Source: an uncultured Candidatus Melainabacteria bacterium (GTDB lineage Bacteria; Cyanobacteriota; Vampirovibrionia; Gastranaerophilales; Gastranaerophilaceae). From it: a stretch of 20,506 bases of DNA. A program made the translations under genes and the position numbers. Below are positions 7,628 through 15,040 of the stretch, one piece after another. Location of the stretch: contig CALEJY010000235.1 of NCBI GenBank assembly GCA_937898445.1, positions 1 through 20,506 of the forward strand. Direction: 5' to 3'. The notes beneath the pieces are model-generated. The model had not been told where the DNA came from, did not search any database, and worked only from the letters and a program-made list of their open reading frames with translations. The stretch's first letter is position 1; each line of letters opens with the position of its first letter.

Positions 7628-8866
7628 ATGAATTTGGGACATATAAAAAAAGTTGATACACTTGTTGCTGAACAGATTGAAAAAGAATTTGAAAGACAAC
7701 AAAATACTATTGAATTAATTGCAAGTGAAAATATTACATCACAAGCGGTTATGGAAGCATGCGGAAGCGTTTTGACAAACAAATACGCAGAAGGTAAACC
7801 GCACAAACGTTTTTATAACGGATGTGATTGTGTAGATGTTATTGAAGAAGCTGCACAAAAAAGAGCATGCGAACTTTTCCACATGGATCATGCCAATGTT
7901 CAACCTCACAGCGGCGCACAAGCCAATATGGCAGTATTTATGGCAGTACTTAAACCTGGTGATAAAGTTTTAGGCATGGATTTGTCAAACGGTGGACACC
8001 TTTCTCACGGTTCTCCGGTAAACTTTTCAGGCATGTACTTTGATGTAAAAAGCTACGGCGTTGACGAAAATGGTAATATTGATTACGAAAATGTTTGTCA
8101 AATGGCGCATGAACATAAGCCAAAATTGATTATTTGCGGTGCAAGTAATTATTCAAAAATTATTGATTTTAAAAAGTTTAGAGAAATTGCTGACGAAGTC
8201 GGTGCATATCTTCTTGCTGATATTGCTCACATTGCAGGACTTGTTGCAGCAGATTTACACCCATCACCGGCAGGTTATGCACATTTTGTAACCACTACAA
8301 CTCACAAATCTTTGAGAGGACCTCGTGGCGGAATTACAATGTGTGATGAAGAATTTGCACAAATTATAGATAAAGCGATTTTTCCTGGAATGCAAGGCGG
8401 ACCGCTTGAACATATTATTGCCGGAAAAGCAGTTGCTTTGTTAGAAGCATCTAAACCGGAATTTAAAACTTATGCTGAGCAAATCTTGAAAAACGCAAAA
8501 GCTTTAGCTCAAGGTCTAATGGATGAAGGAATGGATATTGTCGGCGGAATGACAGAAAACCATCTTATGACATTGGATTTACGCAAAACTGGTAAAACAG
8601 GTAAAGATATGGCGAATGTTTTGGAACGAGTTGGAATTACTGCTAACAAAAACACGGTTCCAAACGACCCTCAAAGTCCTTTTGTAACAAGCGGAATTAG
8701 ATTAGGTGTTCCGGCAGTTACAACGAGAGGCTTTAAAGAAGACGATATGAGAGAAGTTGCAAGTATTATTGCATCTGCGATATGTTCGTCAGATAATGAA
8801 CAAGAATTACAAAGTCTAAGAGAACGTTCTTTGAAACTTTGTAAAAAATATCCAATATACGAATAG
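7628..8866 (+). CDS. glyA: Serine hydroxymethyltransferase
   Basis: This 412-aa PLP enzyme interconverts serine plus tetrahydrofolate with glycine plus 5,10-methylene-tetrahydrofolate, the main source of one-carbon units. Family features in order are IELIASENITS, NKYAEGKPHKRFYNGC, NVQPHSGAQAN, LLADIAHIAGLVA and the PLP-binding lysine K227 in THKSLRGPRGG. Length is normal for bacterial GlyA. The start is fixed by GGAGG 6 nt upstream. A repeat of family E begins exactly at the stop codon. It forms a hairpin in the gap before the wecA-like gene, which has its own AAAGGAA site. Confidence 0.97.
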   Translation: MNLGHIKKVDTLVAEQIEKEFERQQNTIELIASENITSQAVMEACGSVLTNKYAEGKPHKRFYNGCDCVDVIEEAAQKRACELFHMDHANVQPHSGAQANMAVFMAVLKPGDKVLGMDLSNGGHLSHGSPVNFSGMYFDVKSYGVDENGNIDYENVCQMAHEHKPKLIICGASNYSKIIDFKKFREIADEVGAYLLADIAHIAGLVAADLHPSPAGYAHFVTTTTHKSLRGPRGGITMCDEEFAQIIDKAIFPGMQGGPLEHIIAGKAVALLEASKPEFKTYAEQILKNAKALAQGLMDEGMDIVGGMTENHLMTLDLRKTGKTGKDMANVLERVGITANKNTVPNDPQSPFVTSGIRLGVPAVTTRGFKEDDMREVASIIASAICSSDNEQELQSLRERSLKLCKKYPIYE

Positions 8867-8909
8867 CGAAAAGTGAAATGCGAAACGTAAAAAGACGTTT
8901 CGTTCACTT
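8866..8909. repeat. Family E repeat with bulged hairpin
   Basis: The segment starting GCGAAAAGTGA matches, in reverse orientation, 20275-20302 over about 28 bp with a few mismatches. It folds as AAGTGAA (8871-8877) and CGAAACGT (8881-8888) pairing with ACGTTTCG (8895-8902) and TTCACTT (8903-8909), with a 3-nt bulge. It sits between glyA and the wecA-like gene and may act as an attenuator or mRNA-stabilising hairpin. Confidence 0.5.
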
Positions 8910-8929
8910 CATTCAAAAAAGGAACAATC

Positions 8930-9961
8930 ATGCTAATAAAATTAACACATGCACATATAATTGGAACAGTAATAGCGTACTTAATCGGAGTATGTCTTGT
9001 TCCGCTTGTTATTAGTTTTTCTAAAAAAGAAGGTTTGGTTGATATGCCGAACGCTAGAAAAATTCATACAAAACCAATCTCGAGAATTGGTGGCGTTGCG
9101 ATTTGGACTAGTACAATGCTAACCTTTTTATGTCTTGTGTTTATGAGCTACTATCCGTCAGGAAACTTACTATCAGGTATTTTGCTTGGTGGTTCGTTGA
9201 TGTTCTTGTTAGGGCTTGTTGATGACATCTACAACCTAGATGCAAAATTCAAACTATTTCTACAAGTATCAATCGCTACCTTAGTTTACCTTTTGGGTGT
9301 ACAGATTAACAATGTTCCATTCATTGGCGATATCGGAATTTTTTCATACCCAATCACAATGCTATGGATTGTCGGAATTTCAAACGCTTTGAACTTTATT
9401 GATGGTGTTGACGGTCTGGCAGGTTCTGTTGTAACAGTAAACGCCGTAACTTTAGCGATTATTGCTGTTGCAATGACCCCACCAAACCCAATCAGTGCGT
9501 TAATCGGATTTATTTTAGCAGGTTCAATGCTTGCGTTTTTGACATACAATTTCAACCCTGCAAAAATATTTATGGGTGATAGCGGAGCATTATTCTCAGG
9601 ATTTTTGCTTGCGACAATTTCTATTACAGGTGTTATGAAAGCCGCAACATTAGCAATCCTTTTGCCGTTTATCGTTTTAGCAGTGCCAATTATGGATATT
9701 ACTTTCTCATCTTTGAGAAGAATTGCAAAAGGTAAATCACCGTTTGTAGCTGATGCCGAACATATTCACCACAAACTTTTGCACGCAGGTTTTTCACAAA
9801 AGAAAACCGTAATGATATTAACATCAGTTGCAATTATTGCAGGTGCAATTGCCTCACTATTTATGGGTTCTACAACTATTAAACACTACTTTATCTGTAT
9901 TTTTACAGTTGTTATTGTTATGTTGTTACTAAACTTTATCAAAGCCTTGACAAAAAAATAA
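8930..9961 (+). CDS. wecA: WecA/TagO-type undecaprenyl-phosphate sugar-1-P transferase
   Basis: This 343-aa multispanning membrane protein of the MraY/WecA superfamily transfers a sugar-1-phosphate, most likely GlcNAc-1-P, from a UDP-sugar to undecaprenyl phosphate. It thereby starts synthesis of an envelope polysaccharide. The Mg2+-binding pair is D98-D99 in LGLVDDIYNLDAK. NALNFIDGVDGLAG (about 152-165) and FMGDSGALFSG (D217) follow, and HIHH (278-281) is the C-terminal motif separating the WecA/TagO branch from MraY. About ten membrane segments are visible. The start has an AAAGGAA site. The perfect -35 of the next promoter lies inside its last codons. rfbA and the UDP-xylose synthase gene nearby fit a role in surface glycan synthesis. 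The exact sugar is not provable from sequence. Confidence 0.9.
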   Translation: MLIKLTHAHIIGTVIAYLIGVCLVPLVISFSKKEGLVDMPNARKIHTKPISRIGGVAIWTSTMLTFLCLVFMSYYPSGNLLSGILLGGSLMFLLGLVDDIYNLDAKFKLFLQVSIATLVYLLGVQINNVPFIGDIGIFSYPITMLWIVGISNALNFIDGVDGLAGSVVTVNAVTLAIIAVAMTPPNPISALIGFILAGSMLAFLTYNFNPAKIFMGDSGALFSGFLLATISITGVMKAATLAILLPFIVLAVPIMDITFSSLRRIAKGKSPFVADAEHIHHKLLHAGFSQKKTVMILTSVAIIAGAIASLFMGSTTIKHYFICIFTVVIVMLLLNFIKALTKK

Positions 9962-9975
9962 TTATGGTGTATAAT
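9947..9975 (+). promoter_or_regulatory. Perfect consensus promoter
   Basis: TTGACA (9947-9952), a 17-nt spacer and TATAAT (9970-9975) match the sigma-70 consensus exactly. The -35 lies within the 3' end of the wecA-like gene. This is the best promoter in the window. It drives a leader of about 160 nt before the ORF at 10141. Confidence 0.85.
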
Positions 9976-9981
9976 CCCAGT

Positions 9982-10140
9982 GGATTTAATTACTCAGTTT
10001 TGAGCGATGTCGTTTTCACGAGGAAAAAGTTCAGAATATTTAAGTGTAAATCTGCTGAATATCCTAACAGTTGAGTTCTCAAAAACTCAACAATAATGCA
10101 ATGGATATTATTGTGTAAGTTAAGTAAAGGTTTATTAGCT
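9982..10140 (+). ncRNA. Structured 5' leader (possible cis-regulatory RNA)
   Basis: The predicted transcript carries an unusually long leader with several helices. These are CTCA/TGAG (9993-10004), TTTTC/GAAAA (10013-10027), a perfect 8-bp hairpin GTTGAGTT/AACTCAAC (10070-10077 with 10084-10091) and an enclosing helix AATATCC/GGATATT (10058-10064 with 10103-10109). TTCAG (10030-10034) can pair with CTGAA (10055-10059) in competition with the enclosing helix, which suggests a switch. It matches no riboswitch class I recognise. It could equally be a separate small RNA. Confidence 0.4.
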
Positions 10141-10656
10141 ATGACAGTAAATGCAGTAGGAAAATCGGACAATTTGTACACTATTATTCAAACAACAGCA
10201 GCCGGTAGTGTTGCCGGATATGCTTCAAAGTACATTCTACCTGTAACTAAACAGGAAAACTCTATTTCAAAAAACTCAATGTTGAACTATTGTCGTAAAA
10301 TTACGAACAAAGCAAAAATTGCAGATTTCGAAACTTTAGGTGCTAAAAAAACACCAGCCCAAGATACTTTTATCAAAATGGCAAATTCAAAAGACAAAAG
10401 AGCGTTTGCTTTTTCAGAAATTGGTAAACAAGTAACCAAATTGGGTGGCGAAGATAGTGTTGCAGGCAAAGAATTGAGAGGAATTATCAGAGAAGTTAAC
10501 TCTGTTTCAACAAATTTGACAAAACAATTCGCTAAAGCTTACCGCTTTATGCTAAAAGATATCAGACCGGCTGCTCCATTCGTGTTTGCCGGAGCAGGAA
10601 TTGGTTTCTTTGCAGGATTTGCGCATAATGTCTTTAAAACAGACATTAACGCATAA
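10141..10656 (+). CDS. Hypothetical membrane-associated protein
   Basis: I do not recognise this 171-aa protein by function. It begins MTVNAVGKSDNLYTIIQ, then has a Gly/Ala-rich hydrophobic patch (TTAAGSVAGYASKYILP) and a polar, Lys-rich middle. It ends with a probable membrane helix (PFVFAGAGIGFFAGFAHNVF). ATG 10141 is chosen because AAAGG lies 10 nt upstream. An ATG 45 nt earlier has no ribosome binding site and falls inside the structured leader. A perfect promoter, a long leader and a dedicated terminator (10686-10715) make it a monocistronic and probably strongly transcribed gene. It could be a lineage-specific membrane anchor or small pore-like protein, but that is speculation. Confidence 0.75.
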   Translation: MTVNAVGKSDNLYTIIQTTAAGSVAGYASKYILPVTKQENSISKNSMLNYCRKITNKAKIADFETLGAKKTPAQDTFIKMANSKDKRAFAFSEIGKQVTKLGGEDSVAGKELRGIIREVNSVSTNLTKQFAKAYRFMLKDIRPAAPFVFAGAGIGFFAGFAHNVFKTDINA

Positions 10657-10685
10657 TTTTTATATTTTTTCACCAAAAAATATAA

Positions 10686-10715
10686 AGTCGGATAATCTAT
10701 CCGGCTATTTTTTTG
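10686..10715 (+). terminator. Intrinsic terminator
   Basis: AGTCGGAT (10686-10693) pairs with ATCCGGCT (10699-10706, one G-U pair) over a 5-nt loop and is followed by A and then a run of T. It closes the 171-aa gene unit. Confidence 0.85.
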
Positions 10716-10860
10716 TGCTACGCACGTAGCCCACTGCGGCAACATTCATCCATACTTCATACTTTGGTGTATTGTTTCAATCGAAGACCGCTTCCACCCC
10801 TGTGACAACATTAGTCTAAAGTACTTCATATATTGGTATAGTGTATTACATGCGTAGCAC
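10716..10860 (+). repeat. Family A hairpin-module repeats
   Basis: At least two degenerate modules run in tandem. Each has a hairpin (GCTACG-CA-CGTAGC, or GAAG-ACCG-CTTC in the variant) followed by a TGTGACAACATT-like stretch and TACTTCATA..TTGGTGTA. Positions 10761-10798 are identical, in reverse complement, to 20337-20374. No gene is present in this stretch. Confidence 0.75.
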
Positions 10861-10865
10861 CTGCA

Positions 10866-10925
10866 TCGCTTAGCTCCTCGTAATGACAGTTTTACTGGAT
10901 TGCTTCGCATTCGCTCGCAATGACG
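10866..10925. repeat. Family B CATTGCGAG-type repeat
   Basis: A CTCCTCGTAATGACAG half is followed by a segment (10890-10925) running from TTTTACTGGATTGC to CGCTCGCAATGACG. The second segment recurs at 20149-20184. This palindromic CATTGCGAG/GCAATCC repeat type is widespread in bacterial intergenic regions. Function is unknown. Confidence 0.65.
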
Positions 10926-10948
10926 AACAAAAACTATTTTTCCGTAAC

Positions 10949-10989
10949 CGACTTTGCCTCTGCGCATCTATGCCTCTTTGCCTCTATGT
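10949..10989 (-). repeat. Family D 8-bp-period repeat at the uvrC stop
   Basis: Read on the minus strand, 8-bp units TAGAGGCA, AAGAGGCA, TAGATGCG, CAGAGGCA and AAGTCG follow the uvrC stop codon directly (10990-10992). Confidence 0.7.
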
Positions 10990-12648
10990 TCATTCCTTCA
11001 CCATTGATTTTGAGCGCAGTTTTCTATGATATGTTATCGCAAATCTATGAGCTTCATCTCTTATTCTTTGGAACAAAAATAATGCACTTGAATTTCTTGG
11101 TAAAATCACGGGTTTTGACTGTTTTGGCAGAAATACTTCTTCGTGTTTTTTCGCCAAACTTACGACATCAATATCTTTTATTCCCATATCTTCTATAATC
11201 TGCATTACACTTGACAATTGCCCCTTGCCACCGTCAATTATAATCAAATCAGGTTTTTCCCATTTTGGTTCGCCCAAACGGGAAAGTCGTCTTGTCAAAA
11301 CTTCTTTCATTGACAAAAAGTCATCCGGTTTGCCTTCTGTTGATTTGACTTTGAACCTTCTGTATTCTGAACCTTTTTTTACTCCGTTTTCAAATACGAC
11401 CATTGATGCAACGGTATTTGTTCCCTGAATATGTGAAATGTCGTAACATTCCATTCTGTGCGGAAAATTTTGGAGTTGGAGTTTTTCTGCCAAATATGAA
11501 CCAATTTCGTTAAAATCTTCATAAATGGATGCCATTTTTTTGATTTTTGCGTTTCCCAAAAGAACTTTTGCATTTTTATCCGCAAGCATTTGCAATTCCT
11601 TGCCTTGTGCAGATTTCCCGTAACTAATTTTGACTTTCTTTTGTGCTAATATTTCTAACCATTCTTCATACAAAGCTTTTTCTCCGACAGCTTCAAGTTC
11701 ATTAGAAACAATTCTGTCAGGGTAGCCGAGTTTTAGAGTGCTGTAGTATTCTTTGAAGAATGTCGCAAAAAACTCTGTTCTATCGTCTTCTTCAACATCA
11801 TATACAAAATCTTTTTTGTCGATAAGTCTGCCTTCTCTAATCATAAGGATTATGATTGCAAAAATTCCGTCATCAGCCATTAGAGAAATTACGTCTTCGT
11901 TTAATTTTGTGTTTTCGTAAACCACTTTTTGCTTTTCAAGCGTTTTGGCGAGATCGTTGTAGCTATCACGAAGTTTTGCGGCTTTCTCAAATTGGAGGCT
12001 TTCGGAATATTTTTCCATTTGTTCTTTTAGTTGTTTCATCAATTCGGACTGTTTACCGGAAAGAAACAATTCAGCCTGTTTTACAAGGTTTGTATATTCT
12101 TCTGAAGAAACTTTATTTTGGCATGGAGCCATACATCTGCCGATATGATAGTAAAGACAAGGACGGTCTTTAAATTTCGGGGTTTTGCATTGTTTAAGCG
12201 GAAAGATTTTTTTTAGGAAATCTAATGTTGCGTGCATTGCTCTTATGTCTGTGTATGGTCCGTAATATCTGCCTTTGTCGGGGTTAAGATTTTTTTTGCG
12301 CACAATTGTAATTCTTGGAAAAGCTTCATCTGTGATTAAAAAATAAGGATATTTTTTGTCATCTTTTAATAAAACGTTGTATTTGGGTTTATATTTTTTG
12401 ATTAAATGACTTTCGAGAATTAGGGCTTCGACTTCGGTATTTGTAATAATGTATTCCATACGTTCGATTTGCGAAACCAAAATATCGACTTTAATTCGGT
12501 CGTGTTTTCTGTTGAAATAACTCATTACACGGCGTTTTAAAATCTTAGCTTTCCCAACATAAATAACCTCCCCTTCTTTGTTATAATAAATGTAACAACC
12601 AGGGAGTGATGGCAAAAGTTTAAGAGTTTGTTTTAATGCATCATTCAT
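10990..12648 (-). CDS. uvrC: UvrABC excinuclease subunit C, C-terminally short
   Basis: This 552-aa protein makes both incisions during nucleotide excision repair after UvrA/UvrB recognise damage. The N-terminal GIY-YIG nuclease runs from PGCYIYYNKEGEVIYVGKAK, followed by the four-Cys region (CKTPKFKDRPCLYYHIGRC). The UVR (UvrB-binding) motif lies at LQFEKAAKLRDSYNDL, and the RNase H-like 5' nuclease contains MECYDISHIQGTNTVASMVV and LIIIDGGKGQLSS. It ends at HRFAITYHRKLRSKSMVKE, where family members normally continue with about 50-60 residues of tandem helix-hairpin-helix DNA-binding motif. A family D repeat begins immediately after the stop, so the domain was probably lost by 3' replacement. 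ATG 12648 has no Shine-Dalgarno sequence; an extended -10 just upstream implies a leaderless mRNA. Confidence 0.95.
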   Translation of the reverse strand: MNDALKQTLKLLPSLPGCYIYYNKEGEVIYVGKAKILKRRVMSYFNRKHDRIKVDILVSQIERMEYIITNTEVEALILESHLIKKYKPKYNVLLKDDKKYPYFLITDEAFPRITIVRKKNLNPDKGRYYGPYTDIRAMHATLDFLKKIFPLKQCKTPKFKDRPCLYYHIGRCMAPCQNKVSSEEYTNLVKQAELFLSGKQSELMKQLKEQMEKYSESLQFEKAAKLRDSYNDLAKTLEKQKVVYENTKLNEDVISLMADDGIFAIIILMIREGRLIDKKDFVYDVEEDDRTEFFATFFKEYYSTLKLGYPDRIVSNELEAVGEKALYEEWLEILAQKKVKISYGKSAQGKELQMLADKNAKVLLGNAKIKKMASIYEDFNEIGSYLAEKLQLQNFPHRMECYDISHIQGTNTVASMVVFENGVKKGSEYRRFKVKSTEGKPDDFLSMKEVLTRRLSRLGEPKWEKPDLIIIDGGKGQLSSVMQIIEDMGIKDIDVVSLAKKHEEVFLPKQSKPVILPRNSSALFLFQRIRDEAHRFAITYHRKLRSKSMVKE

Positions 12649-12655
12649 CAATTTA

Positions 12656-12664
12656 ATTATAGCA
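12656..12664 (-). promoter_or_regulatory. Extended -10 promoter of uvrC
   Basis: TGCTATAAT on the minus strand is a perfect extended -10 (TGnTATAAT). Only seven bases separate it from the uvrC ATG at 12648. The predicted transcript starts at or one base before the start codon. A second TATAAT lies further upstream, near 12682-12687, and could give a leadered form. Confidence 0.5.
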
Positions 12665-12701
12665 TATTTTAGGTGTTTTATTATAGCAACTTTACAAAGA
12701 A

Positions 12702-12730
12702 TTGATTAATTTGTTTTATTCGGTTATATT
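12702..12730 (+). promoter_or_regulatory. Promoter of the secreted three-Cys protein
   Basis: TTGATT (12702-12707), a 17-nt spacer and TATATT (12725-12730) precede the ATG at 12752. The start site would be close to 12737, giving a very short leader. Confidence 0.5.
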
Positions 12731-12751
12731 ATGGTTAGGAATTGAGAACTT

Positions 12752-13174
12752 ATGAAGTTTAAAAAAGGATTTACTAAAATATCTTTAATACTTACAATTA
12801 TGTTGGAGATTACTTTTCCGGCGATTGCAACAGAATTAATTCCTCCTATGTGGGCTGATTTTTGTCCGGATGGATTAGAAAATGCTGAGTATAAAGAGAT
12901 TAAGTGGTTTTGGCCGGAAGGCACAAAATCTACTCAGGAAATCTACAATTATTGGGCAAATAGACGAAAAGAATTTCAAGCAGCATTGTTTAAATGTAAT
13001 TTGATGGATGAAGGCAGTCAAGCAAAATGTTATGCCGGTTTGAAAAGACGACAATTATTCTTTAATGACCAGTACAAACGTGATATTCAACAGCAACAAA
13101 TTACACGTCAGGATTGGCGTGATATTCACGAAAAAGGTTCTAGCCCTTTTATGATTAATATTTTTCAAAGATAA
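12752..13174 (+). CDS. Small secreted three-Cys protein (paralogue 1)
   Basis: This 140-aa protein has an N-terminal signal sequence (KKGFTKISLILTIMLEITFPAIAT, cleavage after AIAT likely). The mature domain carries PPMWADFCPDGLENAEYK, YNYWANRRKEF and a C-terminal CN..A.CYA segment. It is clearly paralogous to the product of 18542-18931: PPxWxDFCxxGxENAxYK, NYWAxRRxxF and three cysteines are shared in the same order. I recognise no described family. Mature location is probably periplasmic. The gene faces ompH convergently with a 6-bp gap and no clear terminator. The start uses AGGA 11 nt upstream, which is rather far. Confidence 0.75.
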   Translation: MKFKKGFTKISLILTIMLEITFPAIATELIPPMWADFCPDGLENAEYKEIKWFWPEGTKSTQEIYNYWANRRKEFQAALFKCNLMDEGSQAKCYAGLKRRQLFFNDQYKRDIQQQQITRQDWRDIHEKGSSPFMINIFQR

Positions 13175-13180
13175 GATAGT

Positions 13181-13651
13181 TTATTGAATTATTTGCGAAA
13201 CTTCATCCGTAATATCATCTCCGCCGAACAAAACAGTGTTTTTCGGCAAAACTATATTGTAATTCATTGAACGAGCTTTTTCGACTACTGCAGTTTTAAT
13301 CTTACTGTCAATTGCTTTGACTTTTGTGTTGTAAGACGCATCCAGTGCAAGTTTTTGGTTATTTATTTCGTTTCTGTATCTTTCTTCTAATTGTGCAATT
13401 TTTGCAGGCTCTTGTTCTTTAGAAATTTCTGTTCGAGCTTTATCAATTGTTGATTGCATGTTTTGCATTTGTTTTTCTTGTTCAGCTTTCAAACTTTTTA
13501 TTTCTGTAGAATTTGCAACAATTCTTTGAATATCAACTGTCGCAATTTTGTATTCCGGTTGAGCTTTCGAAACTGCGATATTGTTTATTGAATACCCCAT
13601 TACAAGCGAGATTACGACTGCTGAAGATAGTATAATAATTTGTTTTTTCAT
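13181..13651 (-). CDS. OmpH/Skp-family periplasmic chaperone
   Basis: This 156-aa protein has an N-terminal signal or anchor (IIILSSAVVISLVMGYSI). A short beta-strand segment, YKIATVDIQRIVANS, comes next and is the classic start of the Skp/OmpH fold. A long charged coiled coil (about residues 50-125) follows, then a final IVLPKNTVLFGGDDITDEV strand region. Skp proteins hold unfolded outer-membrane proteins in the periplasm, so this implies an outer membrane. Size agrees with E. coli Skp (161 aa). The ATG has an AAAGGGG site. Neither bamA nor lpxD is adjacent, unlike in many proteobacteria. Family call is strong; the client set is inferred. Confidence 0.88.
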   Translation of the reverse strand: MKKQIIILSSAVVISLVMGYSINNIAVSKAQPEYKIATVDIQRIVANSTEIKSLKAEQEKQMQNMQSTIDKARTEISKEQEPAKIAQLEERYRNEINNQKLALDASYNTKVKAIDSKIKTAVVEKARSMNYNIVLPKNTVLFGGDDITDEVSQIIQ

Positions 13652-13724
13652 AAAAAATCCCCTTTCAAAAATCTTTGATTTGTATATAATTTATAAAGAA
13701 TTTTTTAATTTTTTAATTGGTTAG

Positions 13725-13753
13725 TTGGATTAATTTCATGTTTTTTGTATGAT
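13725..13753 (+). promoter_or_regulatory. pgk promoter
   Basis: TTGGAT (13725-13730), a 17-nt spacer and TATGAT (13748-13753) precede pgk, with a leader of about 50 nt and a strong AAAGGAGAG site before the ATG at 13812. Confidence 0.6.
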
Positions 13754-13811
13754 AGTCTTGCGAATACATAAAAGGATTAAAAATTCGTTTAATCCACAAA
13801 GGAGAGAAAAT

Positions 13812-15014
13812 ATGAAAAAATCAATTAATGATTTAGGTGACGTAAAAGGTAAACGCGCTCTTGTTAGAGTTGACGTAAACGTACCTCTTGACGAAAACCA
13901 CAACGTAACAGATGACACAAGAATCCAAGCTATTGTTCCTACAATTAAAGCTTTGAAAGAAAAAGGAGCTAAAATTATTCTTATGGCTCACTTAGGCAGA
14001 CCAAAAGGAGAATGGAAAACAGAATTTTCTCTTGAACCTGTTGCTAAATATATGTCAAAAGTTTTGGGTGAAGACGTATTGTTCGTAAAATCACCTGTTG
14101 GCGAAGGTGCTGATAAAGAATTAGAAGCATTGAAAGACGGTCAAGTTGCTTTGTTGGAAAACATTCGTTTCTACAAAGCTGAAGAAGCAAAAGATGATGA
14201 TATGACTTTTGCTGAAGAATTAGCTAAATTGGGAGATTTCTATGTAAACGACGCTTTTGGTGCAGCTCACAGAAAACACACTTCAACTGCTAAAGTTGCT
14301 CATATCTTGAAACCTGCTGTTGCTGGTTTGTTGATGGAAAAAGAAATCAGAAGCTTGTCACAAGCTCTTGATAACCCAACTCGCCCATTTACTGCAGTTG
14401 TTGGCGGTGCTAAAGTTTCTTCTAAAATCGGTGTTTTAGAAAACTTAATCGACAAAGTTGACAACCTAATCATCGGTGGTGGTATGGCTTATACATTCGT
14501 AAAAGCTAATGGTGGTAAAATCGGTAACTCTATTTGTGAAGATGATCAAATGGATGTTGCAAAAGCTATCGAAAAGAAAGCTGCTGATAAAGGCGTAAAA
14601 ATTGTTATGGCTACTGATGTTCTTGCTGCTGATGATTTCTCTGGCAACGGAACAAACAAAGTTGTATCTATCAACGAAATTCCTGATGGATTTGAAGGTG
14701 TAGATGCTGGCCCTGATAGCCAAAAAGCTTTTGCTGAAGTTATCAAAAATTCAAAAACTATTTTGATGAACGGACCTGTTGGTGCATTTGAAAATCCTAA
14801 ATTCGCTGAAGGTACAAAAGCAGTATTGCAAGCAATCGTTGATGCAACAAAAGCCGGTGCAGTTTCTGTAATCGGTGGTGGTGATTCAGTTTCTGCTGCT
14901 AAAAAATACTTTAAAGCAGAAGATTTCACTCACGTTTCAACAGGTGGCGGTGCTTCTCTTGAATTTATCGAAGGTAAAGTACTTCCAGGTGTTGCAGCAT
15001 TAGACGAAAAATAA
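13812..15014 (+). CDS. pgk: Phosphoglycerate kinase
   Basis: This 400-aa glycolytic kinase transfers phosphate from 1,3-bisphosphoglycerate to ADP. N-terminal substrate-binding motifs RALVRVDVNVPLD and LMAHLGRPKG are present, with LLENIRFY and NDAFGAAHRKHTST. The nucleotide-binding C-lobe has VGGAKVSSKIGVLENL, GPVGAFE and VIGGGDSVSAAKK. Length is typical. The ATG at 13812 is chosen over earlier in-frame starts because AAAGGAGAG lies just upstream. The earlier reading (from 13749) would begin inside the promoter. A strong terminator follows. gapA is not adjacent, so the gene is transcribed alone. Confidence 0.98.
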   Translation: MKKSINDLGDVKGKRALVRVDVNVPLDENHNVTDDTRIQAIVPTIKALKEKGAKIILMAHLGRPKGEWKTEFSLEPVAKYMSKVLGEDVLFVKSPVGEGADKELEALKDGQVALLENIRFYKAEEAKDDDMTFAEELAKLGDFYVNDAFGAAHRKHTSTAKVAHILKPAVAGLLMEKEIRSLSQALDNPTRPFTAVVGGAKVSSKIGVLENLIDKVDNLIIGGGMAYTFVKANGGKIGNSICEDDQMDVAKAIEKKAADKGVKIVMATDVLAADDFSGNGTNKVVSINEIPDGFEGVDAGPDSQKAFAEVIKNSKTILMNGPVGAFENPKFAEGTKAVLQAIVDATKAGAVSVIGGGDSVSAAKKYFKAEDFTHVSTGGGASLEFIEGKVLPGVAALDEK

Positions 15015-15040
15015 TCAGAATTTTTCATACAATACTCTTA

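Noticed and set aside
7480..7806. 108-codon ORF on the minus strand
   Set aside because: It spans the end of rfbA, the glyA promoter and the start of glyA in antisense; composition and context mark it as a shadow.
10096..10140. Upstream start for the 171-aa membrane protein
   Set aside because: The ATG at 10096 has no Shine-Dalgarno sequence and lies within the structured leader; ATG 10141 has AAAGG upstream.
10746..10967. 73-codon minus-strand ORF in the gap before uvrC
   Set aside because: It consists entirely of family A, B and D repeats, so the open frame is a by-product of repeat sequence.
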